Shown: positions 9,365-21,494 of the stretch, piece after piece | How the letters are laid out: each line of letters opens with the position of its first letter | Position numbering within the stretch: position 1 is the first letter of the stretch | Assembly: GCA_002964805.2 (NCBI GenBank) | Contig: PUDQ02000039.1 | Location: 1-64,000 of the forward strand | Origin: Trametes villosa | Taxonomy: Eukaryota > Basidiomycota > Agaricomycetes > Polyporales > Polyporaceae | Reading direction: 5' to 3' | DNA: 64,000 nt | Position numbers and translations under genes: made by a program | Notes under the pieces: model-generated | The model's input: only the letters and a program-made list of their open reading frames with translations | What the model was told of the DNA's origin: nothing | Databases searched by the model: none

Positions 9365-10345
9365 GCATCTCCTCTACGTCCAGGCAGCCTGTTCGGCAAC
9401 CCTGGACGTACGATCGCCTTGTTCGTGAACGCGCGATCGCGCTGGGGCACGCCATTGACAAGTCCACCCGCGTTGTGTACACCTCTCACCTCCAATCGTA
9501 TCTCACCTTCTGCAAGATCCACGGTTTCCCCATCGACCCCACTATCGACACTCTGTCCTTCTTCGTCGTCTTCATGTCTCATCACATCAAGCCCGCATCT
9601 GTGGAGTCCTATCTCTCGGGCATCTGCAATCAGCTCGAGCACCTATTCGTCAACGTTCGCGCAAACCGCAAATCCCCTCTCGTCTCGCGCACGTTGCAAG
9701 GTTGCAAACGCCTCTTCAACACACCTGCCACCCGAAAGCTGCCCCTTTCCGTCGAGCACCTCCTCCAACTCCTCGACGCCTACCCCGCCTCCTCCCACGA
9801 CAACCGGCTCTTCCGCGCGCTCTTGGTGTGCGGTTTTTTCGCTCTGCATCGCCTCGGCGAGCTCGTTGACAGCGACCGCGCCGACCTGCGCGACTGGCGC
9901 AAGACGATTCGCCGCACGTCCGTTACCCTCCTTGCCGACAACTTCTCGTACAGCCTCCCTGCCCACAAGGGTGATCGATTCTTAAGGCAACATCATCATC
10001 ATCTCCTCCGACCACCCCGACCTCAACCCCGTTGCCATCTTTCGAGACTACCTCAACAGTCGCGACAGCAGCTTCGCTTTTCAGCCAGCCCTTTGGTTGA
10101 CTGGCTCCGGCAGAGTCCCAACTCGCTCCTGGTTCCTGTCGCGTCTGCGTAACATCCTCCCGTCCACCTATGCCGGCCATTCCCTGCGCGCTGGCGGTGC
10201 CACATACTATGCGGCTCGTGGTTGGTCTGATGACCGTATCCAAGCACTAGGACGTTGGGCTACGGAGGCTTATCGCATCTATATTCGCAAGAACCCTGTC
10301 GTCCTTCAAGCCCTCTTGCACGGTCGCGTCCTACAGCAGCACTAA
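9358..10345 (+). pseudogene. Tyrosine recombinase of YR retroelement, frameshifted
   Basis: Starts at ATG 9,358. The N-terminal SAM-like domain (TRVVYTSHLQSYLTFCKIHG) and the first catalytic arginine (LHRLGEL) are in one frame. The conserved C-terminal catalytic block (HSLR, then GRW, then the tyrosine of YIRKNP) is in another, ending at 10,345. Compared with copy 3, two bases (CG) are missing between 9,983 and 9,984, which shifts the frame just before the catalytic core. The enzyme would integrate the element by strand exchange; this copy cannot make it intact. Confidence 0.85.
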
Positions 10346-10455
10346 ACTAGTGTCCTGCTAGCCTCCATCTTCAATCACACCTCCAACCTCCCTTCCTATC
10401 CTCCCTCTCTCTACACCTCTTATACCGCCAGCAGTACACGAAGCGGCAGCGGAAT

Positions 10456-10520
10456 CGCGCGCGCATCACGCGCGCGTCTCGTTATCTATTTATGAGGCCG
10501 CTCGCATTGTTCGAGCGGCC
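10456..10520 (+). other. Double hairpin in the YR element 3' region
   Basis: A CGCGCGCG-type hairpin (about 10,456-10,476) is followed by GGCCGCTCG (10,496-10,504) pairing with CGAGCGGCC (10,512-10,520) and then GTTTTCC. Copy 3 has the same pair at 40,033-40,058 with different but still complementary stem bases. It may be an RNA processing or packaging structure. Confidence 0.6.
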
Positions 10521-10705
10521 GTTTTCCTCGTACTCGCGCTTCGTCTCCCTCGCGCTCCCTCAACTCCGTCTCACGCCCCTCACCTCGCCTCGACCTCATC
10601 TACTCGCCCACCTATCTCGGCACCTCTGCACCCGCCGTCTCGCGACACACCTCGCAAGCGTCACGACCGACGTGCGCGGTCGATTGGCTCAGTCGATAAG
10701 CGCCA

Positions 10706-11294
10706 CGTCCTACCTATCTGGGTACCCCCGCCAAGCGCTTGCCTGACGAACTTTCACGACGGGCAATGGCCAGTATCAGGACCCGGAATAGACTGGGAAT
10801 ATGTTCCTAACTGTTCCCCTATTCCGGCGCGGGACTCAGGCAATGGAAAACAAAATGCCACCCTAAAATGGTTTGTTACTTGGTAAGTAAATTTACTCAC
10901 TAAGATTCCGGACCTGAACCAGTCTGGTAACAGGAGAGCAATTCATGCGCTATCCCAAGCCTTTCGGGAGCGGAATATGGGCCAATGCCCGTCGTGAAAT
11001 TTGCTAAGTCCATCGTGCTCACCTGCGCAGGCCGACTATAGTTTCCGTGCGCGCACCGGCGCGCACTCATAAAGTGTAGGGTAGTATGTATCTGGCATTA
11101 GCTTAAAGCTCAGGTTGTTCCATAGTAATACCGCCACTACGTGCTTACCATAGGTGCTTAGGATATAACTATACTTGCACTAACAACTTTGCAACCGAGG
11201 TGCACGGACTTCCGAGTGACATGTACAAGAAACATATCTCAATTCACGACATGACGGTCTCCTCGTTGTCTTATGCCTACCCGGACTAGTAAGG
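10706..11294. other. No gene or known repeat seen
   Basis: Less GC-rich DNA with no ORF of note. It contains no sequence I can match to the other elements. Confidence 0.4.
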
Positions 11295-13700
11295 AAATGC
11301 CGCCTCTTCCGGCGGTCGTAACCTTGTGTGCGGGGTTTGCTTAGATCTCGCAAGCTGCACTGTGACGGCCGGGAACGAACAGTATCCTTGGTGAGCGCAA
11401 AATACGACTTAGCGCCGCCAATAGCGGAGTCACTACCCGACAAGAGGCGGTGTTGGCAAGATTGTTGTCTTACCAGTAATTGCCCTTGTCCTCCGAGAAT
11501 GCCAGCCTAGCCCTCGCGCCGGTGCTCGTCACTGCGCTCGATCTTAAAGCGCGTGTTCGCGGCGTTCTGGCCGACCTAGCTCACGGTGTGGTTGATTGAC
11601 CCATACGCGCGCGCTGTGCGCCTCAAGGTGCACTGTGGAAAGGGGCGGCGTATCAGCCGCAGACACGGAACCATGACCAGGACAGAGCAATTCAGGATGC
11701 GGTAGTAGAGCTAAAATGTTCAGTATTTTCAGTATTTACAGCGAGGGTCGCCCCCGTGGAGCAGTGCATAGTGCGCATACAGAAATTGTGGGTCAATGAC
11801 TTTGGACATTGCCCCGGAGCCAGGGCCATCGCTCCCCGCATACAGGTCTCTGACGCACGCGGGGGTAGAGACACCCTCTAAGGAATCATTGCCGCTGCGG
11901 GATGCTGTAATTTCGTGTGCAAGAGCTGTTCAGATCTCCACATGCAGATTTGATACGAGCTCTCAATAGAGGAAAGGAGAGAGATCTACGCTCCGGACGA
12001 CCCGGACGGCAAGCTTGAGGTGCAGAGGACAGCCGGTGATAGTAGGTGTTCGCACATCCTGACCCCATGGAAACTGCCTGAATGCGACCGAACATGTTGA
12101 GCTTGAATCGCCGCGAGACTCGCAGAGAGCGTGTGCCGTGATGTGCTCTTGCTTTTGCAAAGTGTTATGGGAAGGGGTCGGACGTGCAAGTGGACGTCTG
12201 TCTGGGGTGGGCCTGTGGCGAACTCGGAGCGCGAAGCAACGCAGCGCGGTTGCGTGGCGCGCGTTTGCACGCGCAGACGCCGCCGCACGCCCGCTCTGCA
12301 CTAATCGGAAGCCGCTCCAGAGTATCCGGGAGCCTCAGGGACGTGCGTGTTGTTGACCCCCCCTATGGCGTGAACAGCACACCACGAAGAGGGCAACATC
12401 CCAAAGTTGTCGCAGGCGTTCACAACCAGCAGCGCCCGAGAGCTACAGAACATACAAGTGTTTTCGCCGAGAGGCGCGGCGCGCGTTTCTGTCGCGTCAG
12501 GCTCAAATCTGCTATGAAACTGCGCAAAACTGTTAGGTACTTCTCTGAGCAGATCGATGTGTGGCTCACGGGGTACTTTCGTCTCGGTTTGTGTGTCTCT
12601 GAAGTGCCGTTCACGCAGCTTTAAAGCTGGGCGCGGGCCGCGGGCGCATTGCTAAGCCGGCAGCGCAGGGTGAGTGCATGGCTCATCGGCGTATGTGCGT
12701 GCGTTCCGTATACACCCTAATCGTTTGTAGGGCATAGGGTGGCCAGCAGCCGATGCATAGCGAGAGCGACAGGATTGAAGACGTCGTCGGTGCCCACCGT
12801 CAGTAGCGTCCTTTAGAGAGCGTGCCACACGCGAGCGCGTGCGCGTCAAACGCTGCCAAACGGCGGCAAGGGAGGACGCGGCGGCGGGGTGCCGTATTCT
12901 GTCGTGAAATCGCATGAAATCACACGAAGAGGCGAAAAGGTTTTCGACAACGAACAAGACGACACTCACATGTAGTGTACACTCTGGTTTACGCGCCCCG
13001 ACAACGATGGTTGCTCTTGCTCGCGAGATCGCGTACTGCAGGTGTGCCGCTAGAGCACGGTGTCTAGCGACGTACGTCCAGAGGTTTGTCCGGTTATTTG
13101 GGAGGATACCGCCGCCGGAGCTCGAGCAGAACACGGTCGGAAGGAGCGAGCTGAAGACTAGTCGGCCGGCTGTATGTCGGCTCGTTGCCCTTCGACGGGG
13201 CTAGGAGCGGGGGCTTTTTGGGCACAGAGAACCTCTTGGAGAACTGCAGGTCGCCGGAGACCGAGGTTGCAGAGCAGTCGAAGGTGTCGCTAATGGTAGC
13301 CACATGTACTTAGTGTCGACGACTCGACCTGGGCAGACAGCTGCATGCAATGCAACGATTGCGCCGCAATATTCGACCGCGATGCGCTCGCGCCCGGCCG
13401 CGTCGAAGGAACCGGGGATGGGAGGCCACTACTACTAGGCAGGTCGGCGCGCTGTCCGCGGCAACACGAGATTAAGTATGCGCATACGAGGCTCACGCTG
13501 AGTCCACGAGTAGAGAGTGGAGGGCCACCCCGTGCACTCGAGTGGGCGACGGTGCATCAAACGGCAGGTGCCTGAGTGCGAAGACTCGGAGGAGCCCTCA
13601 CGCAAGTTGAGAACACGCCGTCACTGGTAGCCGGCGGGCCGTTCGGAACACGGGCGCTGGTCGAAATTTGCTTCAATTTAGGGGGGCGGGTGACCTTGCA
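11295..13700. repeat. Dispersed repeat R, copy 1 (about 2.4 kb)
   Basis: Collinear with 21,495-23,490. Both begin near GGCGGTCGTAACCTTGTGTG (GGCGGCCGTAACC.. in copy 2) and end near GGTCGAAATTTGCTTCAATT (copy 2 differs by one base); AGAGGCGGTGTTGGCAA lies early in both. The copies have diverged by roughly a tenth to a fifth by eye, with indels. No conserved protein is visible, since frames in one copy are broken in the other. It may be a non-autonomous element or an old segmental duplication. Confidence 0.65.
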
Positions 13701-13913
13701 CACAAGGTAATATCATTGAAGTCTTAGCATGCTTAGCAGGCTGGAAATCGTCATAGTCATCACGTATAGAGGAGGTAAGGGATAAGCGGAGGGAAGTGAG
13801 TAAACGATAGAGAAGCCTATCGAATGCGTTGGTGAAGTATCAAGAAGGCCACATCGCGATCGTAGAACAGTCCGGATTGCGATAGTTGTTGGGGCCCTAA
13901 TCGGGACATTGCC

Positions 13914-16900
13914 CTATAACCCAATCCCACCGTGAATGGCCCGCATGTGGTCGTACACCTCGCTGCTACAAGGAAACGTTCCGAGACACACCCAGCAGAT
14001 GTGGATGTTGCAACTTGCACATGTGATGTGGTTGCAGCCCGCCGTGTGCTCGATCGCCACCTTGCACCCCGGGCAATCCTTCACATCGTGACTCGTCTTC
14101 CACCTTTCGAACAGTACCTCGTCCTCCAGGTCCCGATCTTGGCACGCTCCCGAATCGTGCGCCTCCATGTGGCAGTGCGCGCAAATGCGCACGAGACATG
14201 ACGGGCATTGTAGCGCCGCCGCCCCTCTCAAGCCCTGAGCCACCATCCCCGCAGCGCCAGTCTTGCAATACACCTGGGGGCAGTCCGGCGTAGGACAATA
14301 GTGAAAGTCCTTTGGGCGCTGCTGAACGTACACGGCGAACGCAGCGTTGACCACCGCGTTGAACTCGTCTGTGGTGAGGAGGTGCTGCGCAACAAAAAGC
14401 GGGATCGGCTCCGAGCATCGTGCGGTGTCGCCGAGGCAGTAAAGTGGGAACATCTTGCTGTCGACCGAGGCGTTCAGGTAGTCGACCAGACAGCACTTGC
14501 ACCAGGAGTGCCCGCAGTCCAAAGTGACGGGATATGAGACGTCGGCGAGACAGACAGGGCAACTCGTCTGGCTTTGCCCAGGGCGCTGAGGCAGGCTCCT
14601 CCGGGTCTGGAGGAGAGCAAGCTGAGCGACCTTCTGCGCGTCCTCATCGCCGCAGACAACAAGCTCCTGATTTTGGAAGTCCACCCAGACGTTCTCACAC
14701 CCTATGTCCTGCTGCAGCTTGATGAAATCCGCGCTCAATGAGACGGCGGCGAGATGGCGGTCAACGGGATAGCGGTGGAGCGTCTGAGAGTTCAGAACCC
14801 GGACTTGGAGGATGATCTGGTCCCGCACATGTTCTCGCTGGTGGAGGACGCCGAAGAGCGTCAGGGTGCGCCGGCGCGGGTCGCTGCTGATTTTCACCTT
14901 GGGGTTCTCTTTCTCGAGCTCACGTAGGAAGGCTTCACCAGCCCTGCCGGCGAAGAAGTCATTCCACACGATCTGGCCGTTGTCCGACACCTTTTGGCCA
15001 CGAAGGAGGCGATCGAAGGAGGCTTTCGCCTTGGTGAGGGCCGCCATGCTCTGCGAGACCAGCTTGACGAGTACTGGCGCAGTGGTACTGTGTGACGCTC
15101 TCCTGTCGAGTACGGAGATGGTGGTGTTGTCGTCGTCGCGGAGGTAAGAGCGGAGGAGGCTGATGTCGTAGACAAGGACGTCGAAAATGGCGGCGGGTAG
15201 CGAATACCGAAGGGTTTTGACGTGATATGCGAAAATTCTCCCCTTCCCTACGAAGCGCGGGCAGTACCGGTGTAAGTTCTCACAAGCAGCGGCGGCGGCG
15301 TGCGGATCGGAGAAGTGGGCCCAGACTTGGACGAACTTGCGATACGGTGGAGGTAAGGCGTTGATCGTGACGTCTTCGTCGTACTGCTCGAGCATCTTCT
15401 TCAAGCCCTGGAAGGCGCCTTGGAGCGAGCTGTACTTGGCGCGCTGCAGCATCGCGCCGTCGCACTTCTCCATCATGGGCTCTACCTCGTGTTCCTCCGC
15501 ATTGTTGGCATGCTGTGTGGCCTTGCCTCGGCCCCGACGTCCATCCTTCTTCTCGCCACACCTCGAGTCCTTCTCCTCGTCGATACGGTCTACAAAGTGT
15601 TTCTTGAGGTCGGCGATTGTGAAGGTAGGGGGTATATTGAAGAAGCGGACGTTGTGCGCCCCCACGTTCGGGATTCCTTGGAACGGCTCCGCTACGACCT
15701 CGGAGACATCCGTCTTCGCAGTTTTTGCGAGTGCGATGGCCTTCTGCGCTAGCTCCTCGGTAGGATAACCGACATACCCAACCTGCCAGGGCCCAGGTAA
15801 CTCGAAGAGCACGTCGCTGTCCACCAGTGTGGCCCCTCCGAGAACGTTCGACGTCTTCCGCACAAGTTGGACCGAGACCTCCCTACCAAGGAACTTCTTT
15901 CCGTCTAAGGCAGTGATCGCTTGGGCAGCAGACTCACCGCTCCCGAAGGTCACCTTGTAGGTCGTCATCCCTGTCTTCGCATCTGAGTCAACAGCGACGA
16001 TAGCGGATACTATGCCGAAGACAGCTAGCGCTTCCGAGACAGATGCAAGTGCGATGGAAGCCGGGACGCCCCCCAGAACAACCTGGCGATGCTCGAACCC
16101 AGTGACAATCCCCGAGATAGCAAAGCCGGAGCCGAAAGTGACCTCGGTGTAGTCGAAAACGGTATAGGTGACCGATTCCAAGGGGACCCACGATTGCGAA
16201 GACAGCGGTGCCTTCAGGGCTAGCTGCTGGGCCAAATGATTCAAAGTCTTTCCCTGGAAAGCGAGGCACCGCGTTAGGCTCACCATTTCTAGGCCCAGCC
16301 CGGGTGGAAAGTCAGGAGCCCGGCGCTGGTCGGAAGGTCCCGCGCGAGGGCCAACGATGTGGTGTACGCTGCTATTGTAGTACGATGACCTTGCCGGAGG
16401 CAGTTGGCAACCGCCAGGAGGTCCCGTAGATATCAGATCCGGTTGAAACGGAGGGGGTGCTTGCGGAACAGTATTGAGATCATGCTAAGTTACTAAACCT
16501 TGAGCAAACGTCAACAACTCCGAGTCAATACTACATACCTCTTCTCGAAACGGGTACGTCTGCTGGTTGCCGAAGTCATGAGAATAGCGACATACACGAC
16601 GTCGGCACCGCCCTCTCAGGAAGTCGAAGCAGACATTCTTAGACAAGGAGAGGACGTGCGCAGCCTTTACGTTATCCGGATTCAGCTGCATGCACATGAG
16701 TATAATACAGCATTTGCAGTGCAAACGGATGCGTACTGCAGAAGCATTAGTCGCATCAGCGCTATTGCCCTCGGTGTTCCGGAGCGCCTCCAGCCCAGGA
16801 ATGACCTTCGGCTGCACTGCAGAGCCGTTAGGAGCACAAGGGAGTCTACTCTCAGCGCGGTGCTTCCCATGACCAACAATATGTAGCATTAGTAGCTGCA

Positions 16901-17590
16901 TGAGCTTGCGATGAGGTGCGAGTGCGTACCTTCCGCCTAGGCTGGTCAAATGCTACTGGAGGAGACACCACCTTGCGCGAAGACGGCTCACCGCCTCCTT
17001 CTGCCACTGTTCTCCCTGCACCTTCGCCTTCGCACTCGTACTCGGAAATATGGGCGTAGCGGCAGGATACGCCTTTGTGGCAGAGGCCTATAGCATCCAT
17101 CTTACAGACTTTGCGCTCGCGTACGGATCCGTCGGGCGACTGTCATCAAGGGGTACACGTCAGCTCTGTACTAGCTTTGAAGGTCGTTAAACTTACAGTG
17201 TACTGAACGGTAGCAGGGACCTTGAGTTGTGGCAGTCGCATGAGAGACAAGAATTGGCATCGTTTCTTAGGCTTACCTTCCGTTCTACCGGCTTAGGAGC
17301 CGGAGGGAGCAATTGCGTGATACACGCTTGAGGTAGGAGAAATATGTGCGTCTTGAAGCATCTATCGCCGTAGGCGCATTTACCCTTCTGAAACATCTTG
17401 CACACTTCTTTAGATCTCTGTCAGAGGGGCAGCGGTGGATCAGCTGGGCCTCACTCCAACAATACGCCAGGACACTACTCACCCTACTTGGCCGTGGATC
17501 TAATTCGTCTACTCTACTCAATCGAAGCGCGTCGAGGTTTTCCGGCCACTCGGGCCTTGCACTTCGAAGAGGAGTTTTTAGCGACGACAT
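13914..17590 (-). CDS. CCCH-RRM-RBR E3 ubiquitin ligase
   Basis: Spliced minus-strand gene. Exons: 17,590-17,483 (36 codons, ATG 17,590), 17,417-17,277, a possible 24-nt microexon near 17,220, about 17,138-16,931, an unresolved junction, a CCCH exon ending 16,539, and 16,484-13,914. Introns of 65 and 54 nt are phase 0. Domains in order: CCCH zinc fingers CKMFQKGKCAYGDRCFKTH and CKMDAIGLCHKGVSCRYAH (CX7CX5CX3H) and CFDFLRGRCRRRVCRYSH (CX7CX4CX3H); two RRM-like folds, the second with a lysine-rich insert; then RING1 (CPVCL..CGHSWC), IBR, and RING2 (CPGCKVAIEHTAGCNHITC), whose central cysteine would carry ubiquitin as a thioester. It probably ubiquitinates RNA-bound targets; that role is inference. 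No inactivating change was seen. Confidence 0.85.
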
Positions 17591-17690
17591 ACTCCGAAGT
17601 GATGATTCAGGTGCCAGTGTAATGGAGACGAATGTCGGGTGGATCGGTATAGTGCAGAGTAGGACAAGTTGGAGGAGTCGTAACGACTCT

Positions 17691-17726
17691 GACCAGGAAA
17701 TCCCAGGAAATCCCAGGAAATCCCTC
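17691..17726. repeat. Short tandem repeat, CCCAGGAAAT x3
   Basis: Three adjacent 10-bp units just upstream of a truncated LINE. They could be replication slippage or a target-site trace. Confidence 0.6.
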
Positions 17727-17877
17727 GCGATCGTTTAAGGACCGTGTGCTTCCCAGCCTCAAGGCTCCCACGCACGGTCCCACAGCTGGCGGTATCAAGG
17801 CGCCGATTCAATGGTGTTCACTAAGAGCGGTCCAGGAATTGAGTCAGTGACCGGGGTCGTGCAATCGACATAAGCCT

Positions 17878-19209
17878 CTGCCATACCTAGCACAGGCTGA
17901 TGACATCCTCCTACTTGCCCGCTCCCCTGAGGGACTCCAGGCCAAACTCAACGCGCTCTCCGCCTGGTGCCTGCGCAACGGCCTGTCGGTGAATGTTGCC
18001 AAGTCGCTTATCATGGGCTTCGGACCTCTACCGGCACGCTGCCCTTCCTTCTCCCTGGACTCCGAGGCACTACGGCTGGCGGAGCGAACCACATACGTGG
18101 GCGTAGACATCACGTCGTCGCAGCGCAATCTCTTCATTGAGCACCGGAAGAAACAGGCAAAGAAAGCGAGACAGGTAGCCAACGCCTCACTCTCGCTCGA
18201 GTCGTACATAGGCCCTATACCTATGGACATGGCGCACACACTGTACAACGCCCGCATCGACCCTCACCTCATCTGCGCGGCAGCGGTGGACCTTGATGTC
18301 AACGAGGCCGATCTACTGGAGCTGGAACGTGTCCAAGCGACGTTCGCTAAGCGCGTCGCGCGACTGCCGGCGCACTGCCAGGCCCTCCCCGCTCTGCTCG
18401 ACCTCCGAACGTGGCCGCTGCAATACAGGCGCATCCGCATCGCGGTGCTCCTCCTCCGTGGCCTCGTCGATGACACCGCCCCCCTGGTACCGAGGGCTGC
18501 TCTGGCTTGTGCCCATCGCCTCGCCCTACACGGTCACCCGTCCTGGCTTAGCGACCTCGCCTTCACGCTACGCCGCTTACCCGTGCCTGTCAACTACGAC
18601 TTCCGAGCGCCCCCGTCGCGTGCGCTTGCGGACAAGGCTCTCAGCGATATCGAATGGTCCCTGGAGGCCTTCATCGCGCAGCACATCGTGCAGTCACCGA
18701 AGCTCACAGTCTGGAAGTGGGCAATACTTCCGGCGATCTCCGCGAGGCGTGCCTCCCTCGCAAACCTGCTAGCCGCGAGGGCCTACTGTGCGGTACCTCG
18801 TATTGCGCATCGACGAGCCGTCGCCCGCCTGCTCGCTGGTGTTCCCCCCTACGCGATCGACCTCCTCCGCCACCACGATGTCCCGCGCGCGTGGCGTGTC
18901 TGTCGCTTCTGCCGGGATGCGAACACTCTCGAGGACGAGCGCCACATCCTCTTTCACTGCTCCGACCCCGTCCTGGCAAGTGCTCGCGATAAACTCCACG
19001 AGCACATCAGGCACACCATGCCGGATGCTGCAGTCCTCCGGGGTCGCCTATCTGAGTGGCAGTTCTTTGCACGGACTCTGCTCGAGCCAAGTACGGTGGA
19101 GGCATGGGCTGAGTTCATTCATGACACATTCACTCGCTGCAAAGCCTTCCCTCTCCTCATCATTTCGTCAGAAGCACAACTTCATGCGCTCCCCGGACCT
19201 TCGCCTTAG
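17878..19209 (+). pseudogene. LINE tail: end of RT and C-terminal domain
   Basis: The open frame begins just before QADDILLLARSPEGLQAKLN, the catalytic (Y/F)ADD box of a non-LTR reverse transcriptase, here with Q in place of the aromatic residue. It runs through the thumb-like region (TTYVGVDITSSQR) and a C-terminal CRFC..H..C zinc-binding motif to the stop at 19,209. The frame is intact over about 440 codons, but fingers and palm are missing, so it is a 5'-truncated insertion. It belongs to a different LINE family from the arm copies and the 57-kb copy. No poly-A tail was clear. Confidence 0.8.
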
Positions 19210-20049
19210 CACACTAGTACTTATGAGCTTCCATACCGATCGCCTACCACGCCTCGATGGACTCGCTATAATTACTACCATGCAACCGCTGGGGCTACAA
19301 TAACACATTATACACCACGGGCACCGCGCAAGCCAGACGTTTGAATCTTATCCCCCTTTCAAAACAAACGGGTGTGTACAGGATGAAACCAGCAAATGCT
19401 GCCATCTCGGACCGGAATACCTGTGGCGAGTAGGTGAGGGATTGCGTAGCTCACGCTCTGTACAGCTTTTTTCCATGCTATGGTTTTTGCTGTGCGGACA
19501 CAGGCTCCGATCCTGCCCACCTTTCCCCGCGCACCAGCGGCTGAGTGTAGAGTAGCAAGCCACATTCCTTGGGCCTGGGCGAGTTACGTCGCAATGTGCG
19601 GGAGCGCATTGTGGCTCCTGGGGTTTTTACATTTTTTACCCAGGTTTTAACCCAGGTAAGGCCGCCCCCGCGGGGTGTATCGGCGCCTGCTTGTTCAGTC
19701 CCCGAGTGGACTGAATCAAAGCCAGAGGACTCAAACGGTGGCGAGCACTGGAACACCGGCCTACCAGTGCGTTGGGCGAGCGGCCGAGGGACGGTAGTTA
19801 TCTGTTGGACATTTAAGTGCCGCTCGGGTTCCGGTGCATAACATACGTCTCGGACGGGGCTGCGATCGTGCGAGTGAGGAGGCAGTAGTATATTACGTGG
19901 GTCGTAGCGCCGGCGGGATCAGGGGATCTGTATGTTTGCATGTGGACGAATTATCACTCACTCACTCACTCCAGCCGGCACCTCCGAGTCCCCCTTCCCC
20001 CAATTCGGGTAATTTTCCGCACATGTTTTCGACATGTGTCTTAAAATGG
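19210..20049. other. No gene seen
   Basis: Probable LINE 3' UTR at the start, then unassigned sequence, with a small ACTC microsatellite near 19,952-19,969. Confidence 0.4.
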
Positions 20050-20410
20050 AAGCTTTACTGAGTTTAAAGGGATGTTTACACAAGGCTAATCGACGAGCGC
20101 CGGTGTGTGGCGAGCGCAAATGTGCACGCGCGCGCGACCGCCGCGTCGCGCTCCATATGCATACCGCTTATGAATGCTCGCAGCGTTCCGCGTCCCCCTC
20201 GCCGCGTCGGGATGAGTCCCGCGGACGCGCCAGAATGCAGCGTGCGTGTTGCCTGCGAGATGTTGACGAAGTCAACTGACGTTGTCTCGCAGGTGTTGGA
20301 CCCGCGCTCGCAGAAGCATTCATAAGGGTAGTCGAGCGCGAACGCGAGACCGCAACCGTCTCTGCTCGCACCTCGCAGGTTTCTGGTCCCGATCTCGCTG
20401 CGCGCTCTCA
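20050..20410 (+). mobile_element. Solo 5' end of a Ngaro-like element
   Basis: It starts GAGTTTAAAGG and follows copies 1 and 3 through the leader hairpin (20,252-20,293), TTGGACCCGCGC and CTCGCACCTCGCAG, then stops before gag. It has no coding part. It may be a recombination product between terminal repeats or an abortive insertion. Confidence 0.75.
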
Positions 20411-21494
20411 AGCTCTCCCACCTCGCCCTCCCCGTCGGTTTGGATGACGAATGTATCTTATTCTCGCCTCGGACTTCTCGTTGTATGTCGTGTCGCGCAT
20501 GTACATTAGTGAACCGGTCGCAGGTAACGTAGCCGTTACAATCAGGCACTAGGTATAGCTACTAGGCTCCGTCAGTTGACGAGAAAGCTCGCTTCGCCGC
20601 CACGCACGCTGCATTCTAGGTTTAAGCAGACAACTGAGCCAGTGTATTCTTCAGGTCAATTCTGTAAAGAAGCATAGGAGATCTTAGCCTACCTTATGTG
20701 CCATAAAGAAAGAGACCGAAAAAGTCGAGACTCGATGGCCCGCACTGCGACTCTATTTGGGCGCTAATAGCTCGGCTGGGCGTCTGTGTGTGGTCAATAC
20801 CGCGAAACCACCCGTTGGCCTGGCTTACATTCGATACAGCACCGCCGAGGCTGTAAACTTCCACGATGGCGCATTATTGCTATATAAATGCGCATGGAAA
20901 GTTTCATCCCTTGAGATCAACGATAGCATGAGTTACAGCCTGTGTACATATTGTGGCTCCTCCAGTTTGCGAAGCGTGAAATTTGTACTTGTTTGTTCCC
21001 CGCAAAGACATCCGGCTCACCCCCTACTTAGACACCGAATGCTCGCTTCGCTCGCAAAACCCCCAGGGAAATTTTGGCAAAAACCTCTAAGGAGAAGACC
21101 TGCCACCGTATCCCAGCAAGGCCTCATGACTCACACAGCTCCGAAGGAAAGGCACTCGATCTCCCATAGCGCGAGGTACATTACATCTGGGGCAGGCAGG
21201 AGCCGACGCACGTCTACTACACTCAATACCCATCACGGGCAATCTGTAGCACCCCCAGGGTCAATGCACTGACATGGTCCCATACGGGCCAAGGGTACTC
21301 ATCGCCGTCCAGCGAGGTTCCGTTTTCACCCCATCCTGCAGATCGTCGCCACAAGCACAGGCCACTAGGGGTCAAGTGCAGCCAGAGTGTCATTGTCGAC
21401 GAGCAAGAGAGGCTCAGCCTCGCAGAGGTCGAAGATGTCGGCGACATAGGCCGCGAGTATAGGGAGCACTGACTTCTCCTTTCCCAGTAGCACT
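20411..21494. other. No gene seen
   Basis: Short frames only (for example plus 20,757-21,272), without any domain or match to other parts of the window. Confidence 0.4.

Larger units (their letters stand above)
5784..10705 (+). mobile_element. Ngaro/DIRS-like YR retrotransposon, copy 1
   Basis: A full-length tyrosine-recombinase retroelement with gag, RT/RNase H and recombinase in order on the plus strand. The 5' end, GTTTAAAGG near 5,784, is shared with copy 3 and with a solo fragment at 20,050. Near the 3' end, TCGATAAGCGCC (about 10,694) echoes TCGATGAGCGC of the 5' end, as expected for the split direct repeats of this class. No target-site duplication was found, which fits recombinase-mediated insertion. 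No methyltransferase-like domain of true DIRS was seen, so Ngaro-like is the better label. The recombinase frame is broken. Exact ends are uncertain by tens of bases. Confidence 0.8.

Noticed and set aside
16250..16285. 30-nt intron (GTGAGC..TTCCAG) near 16,285 in the RBR gene
   Set aside because: It is in frame without stops and shorter than any other intron here; the exon reads through equally well, so it was not modelled.
17989..19209. A host gene encoding a 406-aa protein
   Set aside because: The ADD box just upstream and the CRFC..H..C end identify it as a truncated LINE.
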